A stretch of 64,000 nt of DNA, from contig CAWDEX010000002.1 of NCBI GenBank assembly GCA_963801475.1, positions 620,001 to 684,000 of the forward strand, written 5' to 3'. Position 1 is the first letter of the stretch, and every line of letters begins with the position of its first letter. The position numbers were made by a program, and so were the translations under genes. Shown one piece after another: positions 16,719 through 25,883 of this stretch. The DNA comes from DAOMFB01 sp963801475 (GTDB lineage Bacteria > Acidobacteriota > Thermoanaerobaculia > UBA5066). The notes under the pieces were generated by a model. It saw only the letters and a list, made by a program, of their open reading frames with translations. It made no database searches and had not been told where the DNA came from.

Positions 16719-18629
16719 TCAGCGGGGCGGGGGTCCTTTCGGCCGGAACGCCTTCAGGTCGAGCTTCTGGCCGAGGAGCTTCCGGAACTCGGCGGGCCCG
16801 ATCGAGGCCGCCTGCCGTCCGGTCTCGAACTCGATCCGGTCGATGACCGTCGCCCAGAGGTGCTCCCGGCGCGCGATTTCGTCGGCGTCGCGCACCCTGC
16901 CGAACTCCTGCACGTACTTGTTGTGGCGGCAGAGCATCCGGAAGGCGTCGAGCGTGTTCGGGCGTCGGATCGGAAGGCCGAGGATCCGGACGTCGTTCCC
17001 GACCTCGTGAAGCGGCTGTCCCCACTCGCTGTAGCCGCCGAAGATCGTCCCCAGCTTCTCGAGCGCATTGGCCAGCTTCGCCTCTCCCCCCTTCTCGAGG
17101 GCCGCTTTCACGAGGGGGAGCGTCACGTTGCGGAAGAGGGTCGGGTCGGCGAGGCGCACGTCGAGGCCGAGCTCCTCGTGCGTGATCCGGGCGATGTCCT
17201 CGGCGCGGATCCGGTTGTCGGTCGCGAGGTGGACGCGCTCGCCGATCGCCTCGGGCACCGTGAGGGCCGCGAGGATCCCCTCCACGACACGGTCGACCGG
17301 GACGAGGTTCATCTCGGCGGAGCGGTCGGACGGGAAGGCCGAGGCGATCGAGCCGATCAGCCAGGCCTTGCCGCGCCCCACGGCGTCGCCTTGCATGGCG
17401 TCCATCGCCTCCTTCGAGCGGCCGAACGCGTTGATCGGCGCGTTGACGACCTTCGTGTCGCCGTAGTTGTTTCCCGTCCGCGAATGCCCGATGACGATCG
17501 CCGGAAGGAGCTGCGCGACCCGGAGCCCCTTCTCGATGAGGGCGCGGTCCGTCTCGAGCGACGCCATGGCCTTCGTCAGCTCGTAGAAGTTGTTGTAGAA
17601 GGCGCGCGGGAAGACGAGTCCGCCCTCCTGCGCGATCGTCCGTTTCTTCCGCCCGTGGATGTACGACGTCTCGATGGCGATGTGGTGGATGAACCGCGAC
17701 CCCCGGGCCCGCTGGAGGGTCAGGGCGAACTCCATGGCGTTGCGCGCCCCGAGGACGTTCGCGCGGAAGGAGTTCTCGTAGGTGTCGTCGAAGGAGACGC
17801 TCGCCGCACAGTGGATGGCGTGCGTGACGACCTTCGAGAGGCGCGCGACGTCCCGCCCGGCGATGCCGAGGCCCGGCTTCTCGATGTCTCCGTCGAGGAA
17901 GACGAATTTCCGGCGCCCCGGCCCGGTGATCTGGAGCCGTTTCAGGAGCACCGCGCCCCGCTGGGCGGGGGAGAGGACCTTCAGGACCTCCTTCGTTTTC
18001 GGGTCGCGGATCGTCTCGGGGCGGACGACGCACCAGACCCGCGCGATCCGCCGGTCGGAAGCGGCCTGGACGAGGATCTCCTTCCCGAGGAAGCCCGTGG
18101 CCCCCGTCAGGAGGACCTCAAGGCGCGGGCTGCGGCCCCGGGCGCGGAGGAGGGACCGCGCGTCGCGCCGGAGCTTCTCGACGCGGGCCGTCACCTCGCG
18201 CTCGGAGAGATGCGACGGCTCGCGGAACTTGTAGTAGACGTCCCGCTCGGCCACGCCGAGGGCCTGCTTGGCCCGCTTCTCGACGAGCCGGCTTCCGAGC
18301 GCGGCGCCGAGCGCCCCGGCGATCTTCTCCCCGAGGGCGTTCAGCTTGCGGAGGCTCGCCTGGACGTGCTCCTCGTTCCCGGTGATGGAAACGAGCCGGC
18401 TCGCGAGAAACGCGGCGGTGACCTCGATCGGGTTCTTGTCCCGGTGCGCGTGGACGAGGAGATCATCGGGGTCGATCGGGCGCGGGATCTCCTTGCCGGT
18501 GACGAGGCTGATCTTGGCGATGTAGCGCGAGGGAGAGCTCTGCCACATCATCTCCCCCTTCGGGTTGGGGGTCGGCGAGATCTCCTCTGCGCCCGGCAGA
18601 ACGGCTTCGAGCGGGTTCGATTCGGTCAT
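16719..18629 (-). CDS. Fatty acyl-CoA reductase-like extended SDR
   Basis: The protein has 636 residues from ATG 18629, with GGAG 7 bases upstream; a TTG at 18641 is less likely. About 170 N-terminal residues are of unknown type. They are followed by an NAD_binding_4 (male-sterility/thioester-reductase) domain: LLTGATGFLGKE near residue 175 binds NADP(H), and FYNNFYELTK near residue 351 holds the YxxxK catalytic pair. The C-terminal 200 residues resemble the helical sterile-like region of acyl-CoA reductases. It probably reduces an acyl-thioester to an aldehyde or alcohol for lipid or wax synthesis. It converges with the UbiA gene and stands alone as a transcription unit. Confidence 0.75.
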   Translation of the reverse strand: MTESNPLEAVLPGAEEISPTPNPKGEMMWQSSPSRYIAKISLVTGKEIPRPIDPDDLLVHAHRDKNPIEVTAAFLASRLVSITGNEEHVQASLRKLNALGEKIAGALGAALGSRLVEKRAKQALGVAERDVYYKFREPSHLSEREVTARVEKLRRDARSLLRARGRSPRLEVLLTGATGFLGKEILVQAASDRRIARVWCVVRPETIRDPKTKEVLKVLSPAQRGAVLLKRLQITGPGRRKFVFLDGDIEKPGLGIAGRDVARLSKVVTHAIHCAASVSFDDTYENSFRANVLGARNAMEFALTLQRARGSRFIHHIAIETSYIHGRKKRTIAQEGGLVFPRAFYNNFYELTKAMASLETDRALIEKGLRVAQLLPAIVIGHSRTGNNYGDTKVVNAPINAFGRSKEAMDAMQGDAVGRGKAWLIGSIASAFPSDRSAEMNLVPVDRVVEGILAALTVPEAIGERVHLATDNRIRAEDIARITHEELGLDVRLADPTLFRNVTLPLVKAALEKGGEAKLANALEKLGTIFGGYSEWGQPLHEVGNDVRILGLPIRRPNTLDAFRMLCRHNKYVQEFGRVRDADEIARREHLWATVIDRIEFETGRQAASIGPAEFRKLLGQKLDLKAFRPKGPPPR

Positions 18630-18693
18630 GGCTGTCTCCAACGGGGCGCTTATTCTCCTCTCTTTCGTTCCGGTCGGGCGTAAACGCGGCCTG

Positions 18694-19242
18694 TCAGCCG
18701 AGGACGACGCGGATGTCGGGCGCGGCGAAGACGAGGGCGAGGGCCGAGTCGTTCCCGGCCTGGAGAGGGAGGGTCCGCGACGGATCGGTCGCGACGAGCC
18801 ATCCGCCGGCCGGGATCTCGCGCGGCACGGCCTCCTCGTAAAGGAGGAGGCGGCCGGTGAAGACGGCCACGGCTCGGAGTCCGGTGACGAGCCAGCGGGC
18901 GCCGGGCGGCGGCCCGAGCCGGAGGAGCGAACCTCCCGCCGTCCGGTGGAGGAGCCGCACCCCGGTGATGCCCGGAAGGCCCGCGCCGGCGAGGTCTCCC
19001 CGTCCGATCCGGCGCCTCTCTGCGCCGCCGCCCTCCGGACGCTCCTCGACGAGGAGACGCGCCGTTCCGCCTTTCGCGAGGGGGATGAGGTCGGCGGGCG
19101 GCCCCACGACGGCGTCTCCCGGCCCGAGCCGGGAGGCGGCGTCGCCGAGAGCGCCCGTCAGGACGAGGAGCGCCGCCTCGCGCCCCGCCAGCGAGAGCGG
19201 GGGGCGGCCGGAGCCGATCTCCACGAGGCGCGGCGTCCCCAT
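18694..19242 (-). CDS. Cupin-like small protein downstream of LytTR regulator
   Basis: The protein has 182 residues from ATG 19242. The sequence looks like two short beta-rich halves (RLLVEERPEGGGAERRRIG and AVAVFTGRLLLYEEAVPREIPAGGWLVAT), the second shaped like a cupin barrel strand pair. Typical metal-binding His clusters are not obvious. The start lies 9 bases after the stop of the LytTR regulator gene, so it is probably cotranscribed. The function is unknown; a ligand-sensing accessory to the two-component system is a guess. Confidence 0.6.
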   Translation of the reverse strand: MGTPRLVEIGSGRPPLSLAGREAALLVLTGALGDAASRLGPGDAVVGPPADLIPLAKGGTARLLVEERPEGGGAERRRIGRGDLAGAGLPGITGVRLLHRTAGGSLLRLGPPPGARWLVTGLRAVAVFTGRLLLYEEAVPREIPAGGWLVATDPSRTLPLQAGNDSALALVFAAPDIRVVLG

Positions 19243-19251
19243 CGATCGAGT

Positions 19252-20022
19252 CTACGCGCCGATCCGCTCACGGAGACGCCGGGCCCCGGTCCGGCTCACG
19301 GGAAGCGAGGTCCCGTCGCGGAGGATGGCGGACGGCACGCCTGTCGGCCCGCCCGCGAGGCGGACGAGCCGGTCGAGGTTCACGAGATACGAGCGGTGAA
19401 TGCGGACGAAGCGGTCTTTCGGAAGCTGCGCCTCGAGGCTCCCGAGCGTCTCGGCCTTCAGGTGGTCCCGTCCGCCGGCGCGGAGAAGGACGTAGTCGTC
19501 CTCGGCCTTCACCCAGTCGATCGTGGCGACCGGAAGGACGGTGATGTTGGCCCCGTCCCGGACGACGACGCGCGAAACGGGTCGCGCCGGATCGCGCGCC
19601 TCGGCGGCCAGGCCCGGGGGCGGGGCCGCGCGCCCGGCGGCGAGCCGCGAGCGGACCCGCTCGATCGCCGCGCCGAGGCGGGCCCGGTCGAACGGTTTCA
19701 GGAGGTAGTCGACGGCGTTCGCCTCGAACGCCTTCACCGCGTACTGGTCGTACGCAGTCACGAAGACGACGGCGGGGCGCCCGTCGTCCCGCCTCGGAAG
19801 GAGGCTCAGCACCTCGAACCCGTCGAGCTTCGGCATCTGGATGTCGAGGAAGACGACATCGGGGGGCTCTTCTGCGATCGCCTTGACCGCTTCGAAGCCG
19901 TTCGAGCACTCGCCGACGACGGTGACGTCGGACAGCCGGCCCAGGAGCTCGCGGAGAAGCTCGCGGGCCAGGGGCTCGTCGTCCACGACGAGAGCGGAGA
20001 GAACGCCGTCGGGCGAGGCCAC
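19252..20022 (-). CDS. LytTR-family response regulator
   Basis: The protein has 256 residues from GTG 20022. The receiver domain (about residues 9-125) has acidic residues DD at 14-15, phospho-acceptor Asp 60 in VVFLDIQMPKLDG, and the Lys in YLLKPFD. The C-terminal LytTR DNA-binding domain spans roughly 155-256, with IDWVKAEDDYVLL and the conserved DRFVRIHRSYLVNLD. The LytS-type kinase gene ends 42 bases upstream, making an obvious kinase/regulator pair. LytTR regulators bind direct repeats upstream of envelope or export genes; the target is not visible here. Confidence 0.92.
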   Translation of the reverse strand: MASPDGVLSALVVDDEPLARELLRELLGRLSDVTVVGECSNGFEAVKAIAEEPPDVVFLDIQMPKLDGFEVLSLLPRRDDGRPAVVFVTAYDQYAVKAFEANAVDYLLKPFDRARLGAAIERVRSRLAAGRAAPPPGLAAEARDPARPVSRVVVRDGANITVLPVATIDWVKAEDDYVLLRAGGRDHLKAETLGSLEAQLPKDRFVRIHRSYLVNLDRLVRLAGGPTGVPSAILRDGTSLPVSRTGARRLRERIGA

Positions 20023-20028
20023 GGAAAG

Positions 20029-20034
20029 AGTGTC
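20029..20034 (-). promoter_or_regulatory. GACACT box before the LytTR regulator
   Basis: GACACT ends 6 bases before GTG 20022, and no Shine-Dalgarno sequence is present. It might be an internal leaderless promoter inside the kinase-regulator unit. The first base departs from TANNNT. Confidence 0.25.
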
Positions 20035-20064
20035 GCCGGGAACGCGCCCCGGTGGAAGGGCCGT

Positions 20065-21126
20065 TCAGGCCGCGGCGTCGGCGGGGATCGTCAGCTCGAT
20101 CCGGAAGAGCCCTTCAGTCCTCACGGTCTCGAGCGCCGCACGGTCGCCCCATCGCGCCGCGAGCCGCTTCCGGACGTTCGCGAGGCCGACGCCGGCGCCC
20201 GGCACGGCTTCCGCCCCCGCGTCGAACGGGTTGACGAGTTCGATGCGGATCGTTCCGTCGGCGCGCCGGGCCGTCAGCGTCACGGCTCCCCCCTCGATCC
20301 GGGGCCCGACGCCGTGCTTGACCGCGTTCTCGACGAGCGGCTGGAGGAGGAGGGGCGGGATGCCGCACCGCGCGGCGTCGGCGTCCACGTTCGCTTCGAC
20401 GCGGAGGCGGTCGCCGAACCGGACCTTCTCGATCTCGAGATAGTTCCTCACGAGCGAGAGCTCCTCCCCGAGCGGGATCGTCGTCCTGCCCGAGAGACCG
20501 AGCGTGGCGCGGAGAAAGCCGGCCAGAAGGACGCACATCTCCCGTGCCCTCTCCGGGCTCGAGGTCGTCAGCGCGCTGATGGAGTTGAGGCTGTTGAAGA
20601 GAAAGTGCGGGTTGAGCTGCTCCTTCAGGGCCCGGAGCTCCGCCTCGCGGGCGAGGCGCGAGAGCTCCTCGCCCCGAGCCTCATCGGCGCGTGCGCGGTC
20701 CACGGCGAGCAGGACGTAGTGGACGGCTGCCGCGAGGAGGTAGAGGAGGAAGCCGAGGATCACGACGACCGGCGTGAGAGCCGGGAGGCTGTCGGGGAGA
20801 GCCGAGAAGCCGGGGAGCGTCGCCAGCATCCAGACGATCGTCGCTCCCCAGGCCGCCCAGAGCGCGCCGGCGAGGGCGGCGGCCGCGAGAAGGGTGCCCG
20901 CGATCCGCGCCAGGGTCGCCGCGCCGACGGGGACCGCCTTGCAGAGGTACCACGACGAGAGACAGAGGAAGGCGTAGACGGCGGTCAGCGGCGGAGTCAC
21001 GAGGGCGGCCTCGAGGAGCGTCAGGCGGGCCGCCAGGACGAGGAGGGTGCCGGTGATCGCGGTCAGCGGGATCCAGGCGAGGAGGTAGGGCCTCAGGCGG
21101 CCGCTCGTGGCGAGGATCGGGTTCAC
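20065..21126 (-). CDS. LytS-type sensor histidine kinase
   Basis: The protein has 353 residues from GTG 21126. Five or so N-terminal TMs (residues about 13-150) sense a membrane signal. The His_kinase domain contains LKEQLNPHFLFNSLNSISAL with the phospho-accepting His. The ATPase domain contains LLLQPLVENAVKHG (N box) and GAGVGLANVRKRL (G box). There is no separate DHp helix, as usual for the LytS/YehU class. It starts 10 bases after the LiaF-like gene and precedes its LytTR regulator, so the gene order suggests an envelope-stress circuit. Confidence 0.92.
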   Translation of the reverse strand: MNPILATSGRLRPYLLAWIPLTAITGTLLVLAARLTLLEAALVTPPLTAVYAFLCLSSWYLCKAVPVGAATLARIAGTLLAAAALAGALWAAWGATIVWMLATLPGFSALPDSLPALTPVVVILGFLLYLLAAAVHYVLLAVDRARADEARGEELSRLAREAELRALKEQLNPHFLFNSLNSISALTTSSPERAREMCVLLAGFLRATLGLSGRTTIPLGEELSLVRNYLEIEKVRFGDRLRVEANVDADAARCGIPPLLLQPLVENAVKHGVGPRIEGGAVTLTARRADGTIRIELVNPFDAGAEAVPGAGVGLANVRKRLAARWGDRAALETVRTEGLFRIELTIPADAAA

Positions 21127-21136
21127 GGCCCGCCTC

Positions 21137-21853
21137 TCAGTTCTTGATCTCGACGCCGCCCATGACGACGGTCCCCGTCACGACGAGGGTCCCTGACTCG
21201 CTCCCGGGCGCGGGGTGCCGGGTCTTGTCGCCGGTGCCTCCGAGAATCGGAAGGACCTGGACGCTGACGTTCCAGTCCTCCGGCACGCGGATCTCGCCGC
21301 CCCCCCACCAGGCGAAGACGTCGAGGCGGGCCTCCTTGCCGGCGAGCTTCGCGTTCGTGAGGTCGATTTCCCAGCCGCCGCAGAAGGCGCCGACGTCGCC
21401 CCCCTGGAACTGCGGGGAGGTGATTCGACGCTCGAGCCCACCGAAGGCGACGAAGCCGCGCAGCCAGGCGTCGGAGGCTCCCGTTTGTCCGGTGCGGTCC
21501 CACCGGGCGTCACGCCCTCCGAGGGCGCCGAAGACGATCCGGAGGCCGACGATGACGAGGACGAGCGGGATCAGCTTGGCGAGGGAGAAGTGGATGACGT
21601 GCAGGTTCCGGAGGAGGAAGAAGACCCCGAAGCCGACGAGAAGCAGGCCGCCGAACGGGCGCGTTCTCCAGCTCTGCGAGAGGTGCGCGCCGCCGATCGC
21701 GACGAGGGCCAGCGGCCAGAACTTCCAGAAGGAGCCGACGTCGACGAGGCCGAAATTCTCCAGCGTGAAGAGGGCGCCGAGGATCGCGACGACCACGCCG
21801 AAGACGAGCTTTCCGATCGAGGCGGGGGGGCGGGGCGGGGCGAGTTCGTTCAT
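21137..21853 (-). CDS. LiaF/DUF5668-like membrane protein
   Basis: The protein has 238 residues from ATG 21853, chosen because gggag lies upstream; longer in-frame starts run into the serine hydrolase gene. The N-terminal part is a four-TM DUF5668-like unit (SIGKLVFGVVVAILGALFTLENFGL). The C-terminal beta-helical domain (FVAFGGLERRITSPQFQGGDVGAFCGGWEIDL, split by the motif FGG) is the LiaF/DUF2154 cell-wall-active-antibiotic-response fold. In Firmicutes LiaF restrains a kinase that sits next to it, and the same arrangement with LytS here suggests control of the kinase. The kinase link is inferred. Confidence 0.85.
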   Translation of the reverse strand: MNELAPPRPPASIGKLVFGVVVAILGALFTLENFGLVDVGSFWKFWPLALVAIGGAHLSQSWRTRPFGGLLLVGFGVFFLLRNLHVIHFSLAKLIPLVLVIVGLRIVFGALGGRDARWDRTGQTGASDAWLRGFVAFGGLERRITSPQFQGGDVGAFCGGWEIDLTNAKLAGKEARLDVFAWWGGGEIRVPEDWNVSVQVLPILGGTGDKTRHPAPGSESGTLVVTGTVVMGGVEIKN

Positions 21854-21956
21854 GTCCGTTCTCCCGTTCCCAAGGTACGGCCGGGCGCGCCGTTTATCCC
21901 GCCCTTTTCGGCGAACCGACACCCCGCGCCGGCGAATCGACGGGTGAAAGAGGCGG

Positions 21957-23765
21957 CTACTCCTTCCGCTTCGCCGTGTAGACCCCGTCGGGCTGGATGA
22001 AGACCGCCTCGGAGGCCGGGCCCTTCGCGGCGAGGGTGAAGCGGACGCCGTACCCGGAGGCCCCCTTGAACGTGAACCGGCCGTTGCGGTAGGGGACGAG
22101 GTCGGGCTGCCGCCGGCCGTCGATCTCGAGGACGAGGGAGTTCCCCTGGATCGTGAAGACCGCCTTCTGCGGCCCGAGTTCGTACGTTCCCGCGAGGCGC
22201 AGGAGGAAGGCCGGGTCGGAGAGCGAGGCATCGGGGCGGCGGGCGAAGACGATGTCCTTCACCTTCGGCTCCATCGGCGCGGCGACGGCCGAGACCTCGC
22301 CGTCGAAGTCGGTCAGGAACTGGATCCGGAAGTTCTCGAAGGTGTTGTCGGCCTTCTCGCCTTCCTTCTTCAGCCCGCTCCAGACCTCGTAATGCCAGTG
22401 CTCCAGCGGCGTGGCGATCCGGTTGTACGTCATCTCGAGGCCGGCGCCCTTCTGAGCGATCGCCAGGATCCCGTAGGCCGGATGCTCGTACTCTCCGGCG
22501 TAGTCCGCGATCGGATGGGCCGGGCTCGTTCCCGTCCTCCGGAACGTCGTCTTCTTCGCCTCTCCTTCCTTCTCGAGGTCGCGTGTCTTCGCCCGCCGGG
22601 CGAGCCGCTCCCCGGTCCAGTCCCTTGGCGAAAGGCCGAGCAGCCGGTCGATCGCGTGCCGGGCGAGCGTCTCGGGAAGCGGCGAGCCGTTCTTGTTCCC
22701 GAGGACGGCGATCCCGATCTTCTCCGACGGGACGAGGAGGACGAACGCCGAGAAGCCGTCGATCCCCCCGCTGTGGTGAATGCGCTGAATCCCGCGATAG
22801 GTGTCCGTGAACCAGCCGAGGGCGTAGCCGCCGGGGACGAGCTCCGGCTCGGTCTGCTTCACGCCGGTCTCCATCCGGGGCATGTGGAGGAAGGCCATCG
22901 TCGCGGGGCCGAGGACGGACTTTTCGTCCAGCGTCCCGCCGTTCAGATGGACCTTGAGCCACGGGACGAGGTCCTCGGCCGAGGCGTTGATCGACCCGGC
23001 CGGCCCGACGTTCGTGACGTCGCGGAACTCCATCCGGAGGACCCTGTCGTCGCGCTCCTCGTACGGGAGGGCGAAGTCGGACGTCTTCTGCGACTCGGCG
23101 ACGGAGAAGTTGGCCCCTTTCATTCCGAGAGGGGTGAAGATCCGCGCCCGGACCGCCTCCTCCCACGACTGCCCCGTGATCCGCTCGGCGAGATAGCCGG
23201 CGGTCAGGAACATCAGGTTGTTGTACTGGAAGTCGGTCCGGAAGTCCTTGCTCGGCTCGAGCCAGCGGAGCCGCTCGGCCATCTCCTTCCGGGAGAGCGT
23301 CGCGTTGTACCAGAGGGCGTCGTGGCGCGGGAGGCCCGACCGGTGCGTCACGAGGTCGACGGCGTTCATCCGCTCGGAGGCGACCGGGTCCATCAGCCTG
23401 AAGCCCGGGACGTACTGGGAGACCGGGGCGTTCCAGTCGAGCTTCCCCTCGTCCGCGAGCGTCGCCAGGAGGAAGGTCGTGAAGGCCTTCGTGGCCGAGC
23501 CGATGGCGAAGAGCGTCCTCGGGGTGACGGGGAGCATCTTTTCCGCGTCGCGGACTCCGTACCCTTTCAGAAGGAGCACCTCGTCGCCGCGGACGACCGT
23601 GATCGCGACGCCGGGGACCTTCCAGTCGGCGAGGGCCTTGTTCACGAACGCGTCCCACCCCGCGAGCGGATCGGCGGGAGCCGCCGTCGGCACCTGCCCG
23701 AAGAGCGGCGCGGCGAGGAGGAGCGTCGCGAGGGCGAGGACGGCGGACGGACGGCGGCTCGGCAT
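21957..23765 (-). CDS. Secreted class C beta-lactamase-fold serine hydrolase
   Basis: The protein has 602 residues from ATG 23765, with gaaggagg upstream and a TATCCT box about 25 bases before the start. It has a signal peptide (residues about 1-23). The catalytic SxxK is SATK (Ser 90, Lys 93), the second motif is YNN near 183, and the third-motif equivalent is HSGG near 330. The C-terminal 250 residues form a DUF3471-like and a beta-barrel domain. The AmpC/esterase EstB family includes D-peptidases and esterases; a true beta-lactamase role cannot be claimed. It is transcribed alone, 103 bases upstream of the LiaF-like gene. Confidence 0.88.
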   Translation of the reverse strand: MPSRRPSAVLALATLLLAAPLFGQVPTAAPADPLAGWDAFVNKALADWKVPGVAITVVRGDEVLLLKGYGVRDAEKMLPVTPRTLFAIGSATKAFTTFLLATLADEGKLDWNAPVSQYVPGFRLMDPVASERMNAVDLVTHRSGLPRHDALWYNATLSRKEMAERLRWLEPSKDFRTDFQYNNLMFLTAGYLAERITGQSWEEAVRARIFTPLGMKGANFSVAESQKTSDFALPYEERDDRVLRMEFRDVTNVGPAGSINASAEDLVPWLKVHLNGGTLDEKSVLGPATMAFLHMPRMETGVKQTEPELVPGGYALGWFTDTYRGIQRIHHSGGIDGFSAFVLLVPSEKIGIAVLGNKNGSPLPETLARHAIDRLLGLSPRDWTGERLARRAKTRDLEKEGEAKKTTFRRTGTSPAHPIADYAGEYEHPAYGILAIAQKGAGLEMTYNRIATPLEHWHYEVWSGLKKEGEKADNTFENFRIQFLTDFDGEVSAVAAPMEPKVKDIVFARRPDASLSDPAFLLRLAGTYELGPQKAVFTIQGNSLVLEIDGRRQPDLVPYRNGRFTFKGASGYGVRFTLAAKGPASEAVFIQPDGVYTAKRKE

Positions 23766-23863
23766 GGGGCCTCCTTCGCGGGGTCGTCCGAGGATACGGC
23801 GAGGGCGGGCCGCCCGTGTGCCCGGACGATGTCCGATCAGCTACAGTCCGGCGGGACACGCCG

Positions 23864-24769
23864 ATGAACGTCGACCTCGTCGTGATGGCCGCGGGCACGG
23901 GCTCGCGCTTCGGGGGGCTGAAGCAGCTCGTCCCGGTCGGGCCGTGCGGCGAGACGCTGACCGACTACGCGGTCTACGACGCGTGGCGGTCCGGGATCCG
24001 GCGGGCCGTCTTCGTCGTCCGTCCGGAGATGGAGCGGGAGTTCCACGAGACGCTGGGACGGAGGTACGCCTCGCGCCTCGAGGTCGTCTACACCCATCAG
24101 GTGGCCCAGGACGTCCCCGCCGGTGCGGTCGTCTCCTCTTTCCGGTCGAAGCCGTGGGGGACGGGGCACGCCGTCCGGGCGGCGCGTCGGGTCGTCTCGC
24201 GCCCCTTCGTCGTCATCAACGCGGACGACTGGTACGGCGCCGACGGCTTCGCGAAGGTCGCGGCGTTTCTCTCTGCCGGAGAGGGAAGGCCGGGGCGCTG
24301 GGCGCTCGTCGTCTTCCGGCTCCGGAACACCCTCTCGGGACACGGGACCGTCTCGCGGGGAATCTGCACGACGTCCGGGGACGGGAAGCTCCTCGGCGTC
24401 GCCGAGCACACGGACGTCCGGGCCGAGACGCGGCGGATTCTCGGGAAGAGCCCGGCCGGCGATCTGTGCACGTTCACCGGCGACGAGCCGGTCTCGCTGA
24501 ACCTCTGGGGATTCACGCCGTCGCTCTTTCCCGAGCTGGAGCGGGGTATCGAGCGCTTCCTCGCGGAGCGGGGGGGCGACCCGGAGGCCGAGTTCTACCT
24601 CCCGGCCGCCGTGGATTCGGCGCTCCGGGCCCGGCGTGCGGAGGTCTCCCTCCTCCCGACAGAGGAGGAGTGGTTCGGCGTGACGTACCGCGAGGACCTC
24701 CCGCGGGTCCGCGCCGCCGTCGCCGCGCGCGTGGCCGCGGGCCTCTACCCGCGGCCGCTCTGGGGCTGA
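23864..24769 (+). CDS. Sugar-phosphate nucleotidyltransferase
   Basis: The protein has 301 residues. ATG 23864 is used because it directly precedes the nucleotide-binding motif MAAGTGSRFGGLKQLVPVGP. INADDWYG provides the metal-binding Asp. The fold is that of NTP_transferase enzymes making NDP-sugars, although the spacing differs from GalU/RmlA. The next gene starts one base after its stop and encodes a NahK-like sugar kinase, so the pair probably performs sugar to sugar-1-phosphate to NDP-sugar conversion. The exact sugar and nucleotide are unknown. Confidence 0.8.
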   Translation: MNVDLVVMAAGTGSRFGGLKQLVPVGPCGETLTDYAVYDAWRSGIRRAVFVVRPEMEREFHETLGRRYASRLEVVYTHQVAQDVPAGAVVSSFRSKPWGTGHAVRAARRVVSRPFVVINADDWYGADGFAKVAAFLSAGEGRPGRWALVVFRLRNTLSGHGTVSRGICTTSGDGKLLGVAEHTDVRAETRRILGKSPAGDLCTFTGDEPVSLNLWGFTPSLFPELERGIERFLAERGGDPEAEFYLPAAVDSALRARRAEVSLLPTEEEWFGVTYREDLPRVRAAVAARVAAGLYPRPLWG

Positions 24770-24770
24770 C

Positions 24771-25880
24771 GTGAAAGGCGCGCCGGACCTCGCCGCCGTG
24801 GCCCGGGCCTTCGCCCTGCCGGGCAGGGCCGCCTCCTTCGAACCGTACGGCAGCGGACACATCAACGACACGTGGGCGGTGACGCTCCGCGGGGGCACCG
24901 CGCAGCGGGTCCTCCTGCAGCGGATCAACACCTCGGTCTTCCGCGACCCGGAAGGGCTGATGGCCAACATCGCACGGGTGACGCGTCACCTCGCCGGAAA
25001 GTTCGCCGGCCGGCCCGATGCGGCGCGGCGGACCCTGGCGCTGATTCCGACGGCCGGCGGAGCAGCGTTTCACCGCGACGCGGCGGGCCGCGTCTTCCGG
25101 GCCTACGACTTCATCGACGGGGCGAGGAGCTGGGACGTCCTGACCTCGCCGCGGCAGGCGTACGAGGCGGCGAAGGCGTTCGGGGGCTTCCAGCGCCTCC
25201 TGATGGACCTTCCGCCGCCGCGGCTCGTCGAGACCATCCCGCACTTCCACGACACGCCGCGCCGCCTGTCGAGATTCCGGGAGGTCGTCGCCGCCGACCC
25301 CCGGAACCGGGCGCGCGAGGCGGCCGACGAAATCGCCTTCGTCCTCTCTCGGGAGCAGCTCGCCGGAAGCCTCGCGTCGCTTCTCGCGTCGGGCGTCCTC
25401 GCCGAGCGCGTGACCCACAACGACACGAAGCTGAACAACGTCCTTCTCGACGACGCGACCGGGGAAGGGCTCTGCGTCATCGACCTCGACACCGTGATGC
25501 CGGGGCTCCTCCTCCACGACTTCGGCGACATGGTCCGGACGGCGGCGAATCCCGTGGCGGAGGACGAACGGGACCTCTCGAAAGTCGTCGCGAGCGTCCC
25601 GATGTTCGAGGCCCTCGCAACGGGATATCTCGAGGCGATGGGAGGCGCTCTTCTGCCCGCCGAGCTGGAGCGGCTGGTGCTGTCCGGAAAGCTCCTGACC
25701 TACGAAGTCGGGATGCGGTTCCTGACGGACCACCTCGAGGGAGACGTCTACTTCCGGATCCACCGGGAGGGCCACAACCTCGACCGGGCCCGGGCGCAGT
25801 TCGCCCTCGTGAGATCGCTGGAGGAGCACGAGGAGCGGCTCGAGCGCCTCGTGGAGCGGCTTCTGGCGGAGACGCCCTGA
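24771..25880 (+). CDS. NahK-like anomeric sugar kinase (APH fold)
   Basis: The protein has 369 residues from GTG 24771, one base after the upstream TGA. YGSGHINDTW is the nucleotide loop, THNDTKLNNVLLD the catalytic Asp loop and VIDLDTVMPG the metal-binding (DFG-like) motif. These three together match N-acetylhexosamine 1-kinases of the choline/aminoglycoside kinase fold. The expected reaction is ATP-dependent phosphorylation at C1 of an N-acetylhexosamine or related sugar. The adjacent nucleotidyltransferase supports a salvage route into glycan precursors. The kinase fold is sure; the substrate is inferred. Confidence 0.8.
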   Translation: MKGAPDLAAVARAFALPGRAASFEPYGSGHINDTWAVTLRGGTAQRVLLQRINTSVFRDPEGLMANIARVTRHLAGKFAGRPDAARRTLALIPTAGGAAFHRDAAGRVFRAYDFIDGARSWDVLTSPRQAYEAAKAFGGFQRLLMDLPPPRLVETIPHFHDTPRRLSRFREVVAADPRNRAREAADEIAFVLSREQLAGSLASLLASGVLAERVTHNDTKLNNVLLDDATGEGLCVIDLDTVMPGLLLHDFGDMVRTAANPVAEDERDLSKVVASVPMFEALATGYLEAMGGALLPAELERLVLSGKLLTYEVGMRFLTDHLEGDVYFRIHREGHNLDRARAQFALVRSLEEHEERLERLVERLLAETP

Positions 25881-25883
25881 GTC

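Noticed and set aside
19249..19254. TAGACT box 6 bases before ATG 19242 as a promoter
   Set aside because: The TAG is the stop codon of the LytTR gene, so most of the match is forced; not counted in the leaderless list.
18565..21147. An 860-residue plus-strand open frame
   Set aside because: It is antisense across the kinase/regulator/cupin unit, whose three products have clear motifs. The plus frame has none.
21957..23765. Antibiotic-resistance beta-lactamase
   Set aside because: SxxK, YNN and HSGG are present, but the DUF3471-like C-terminal region and length fit esterase/peptidase relatives; resistance cannot be inferred.
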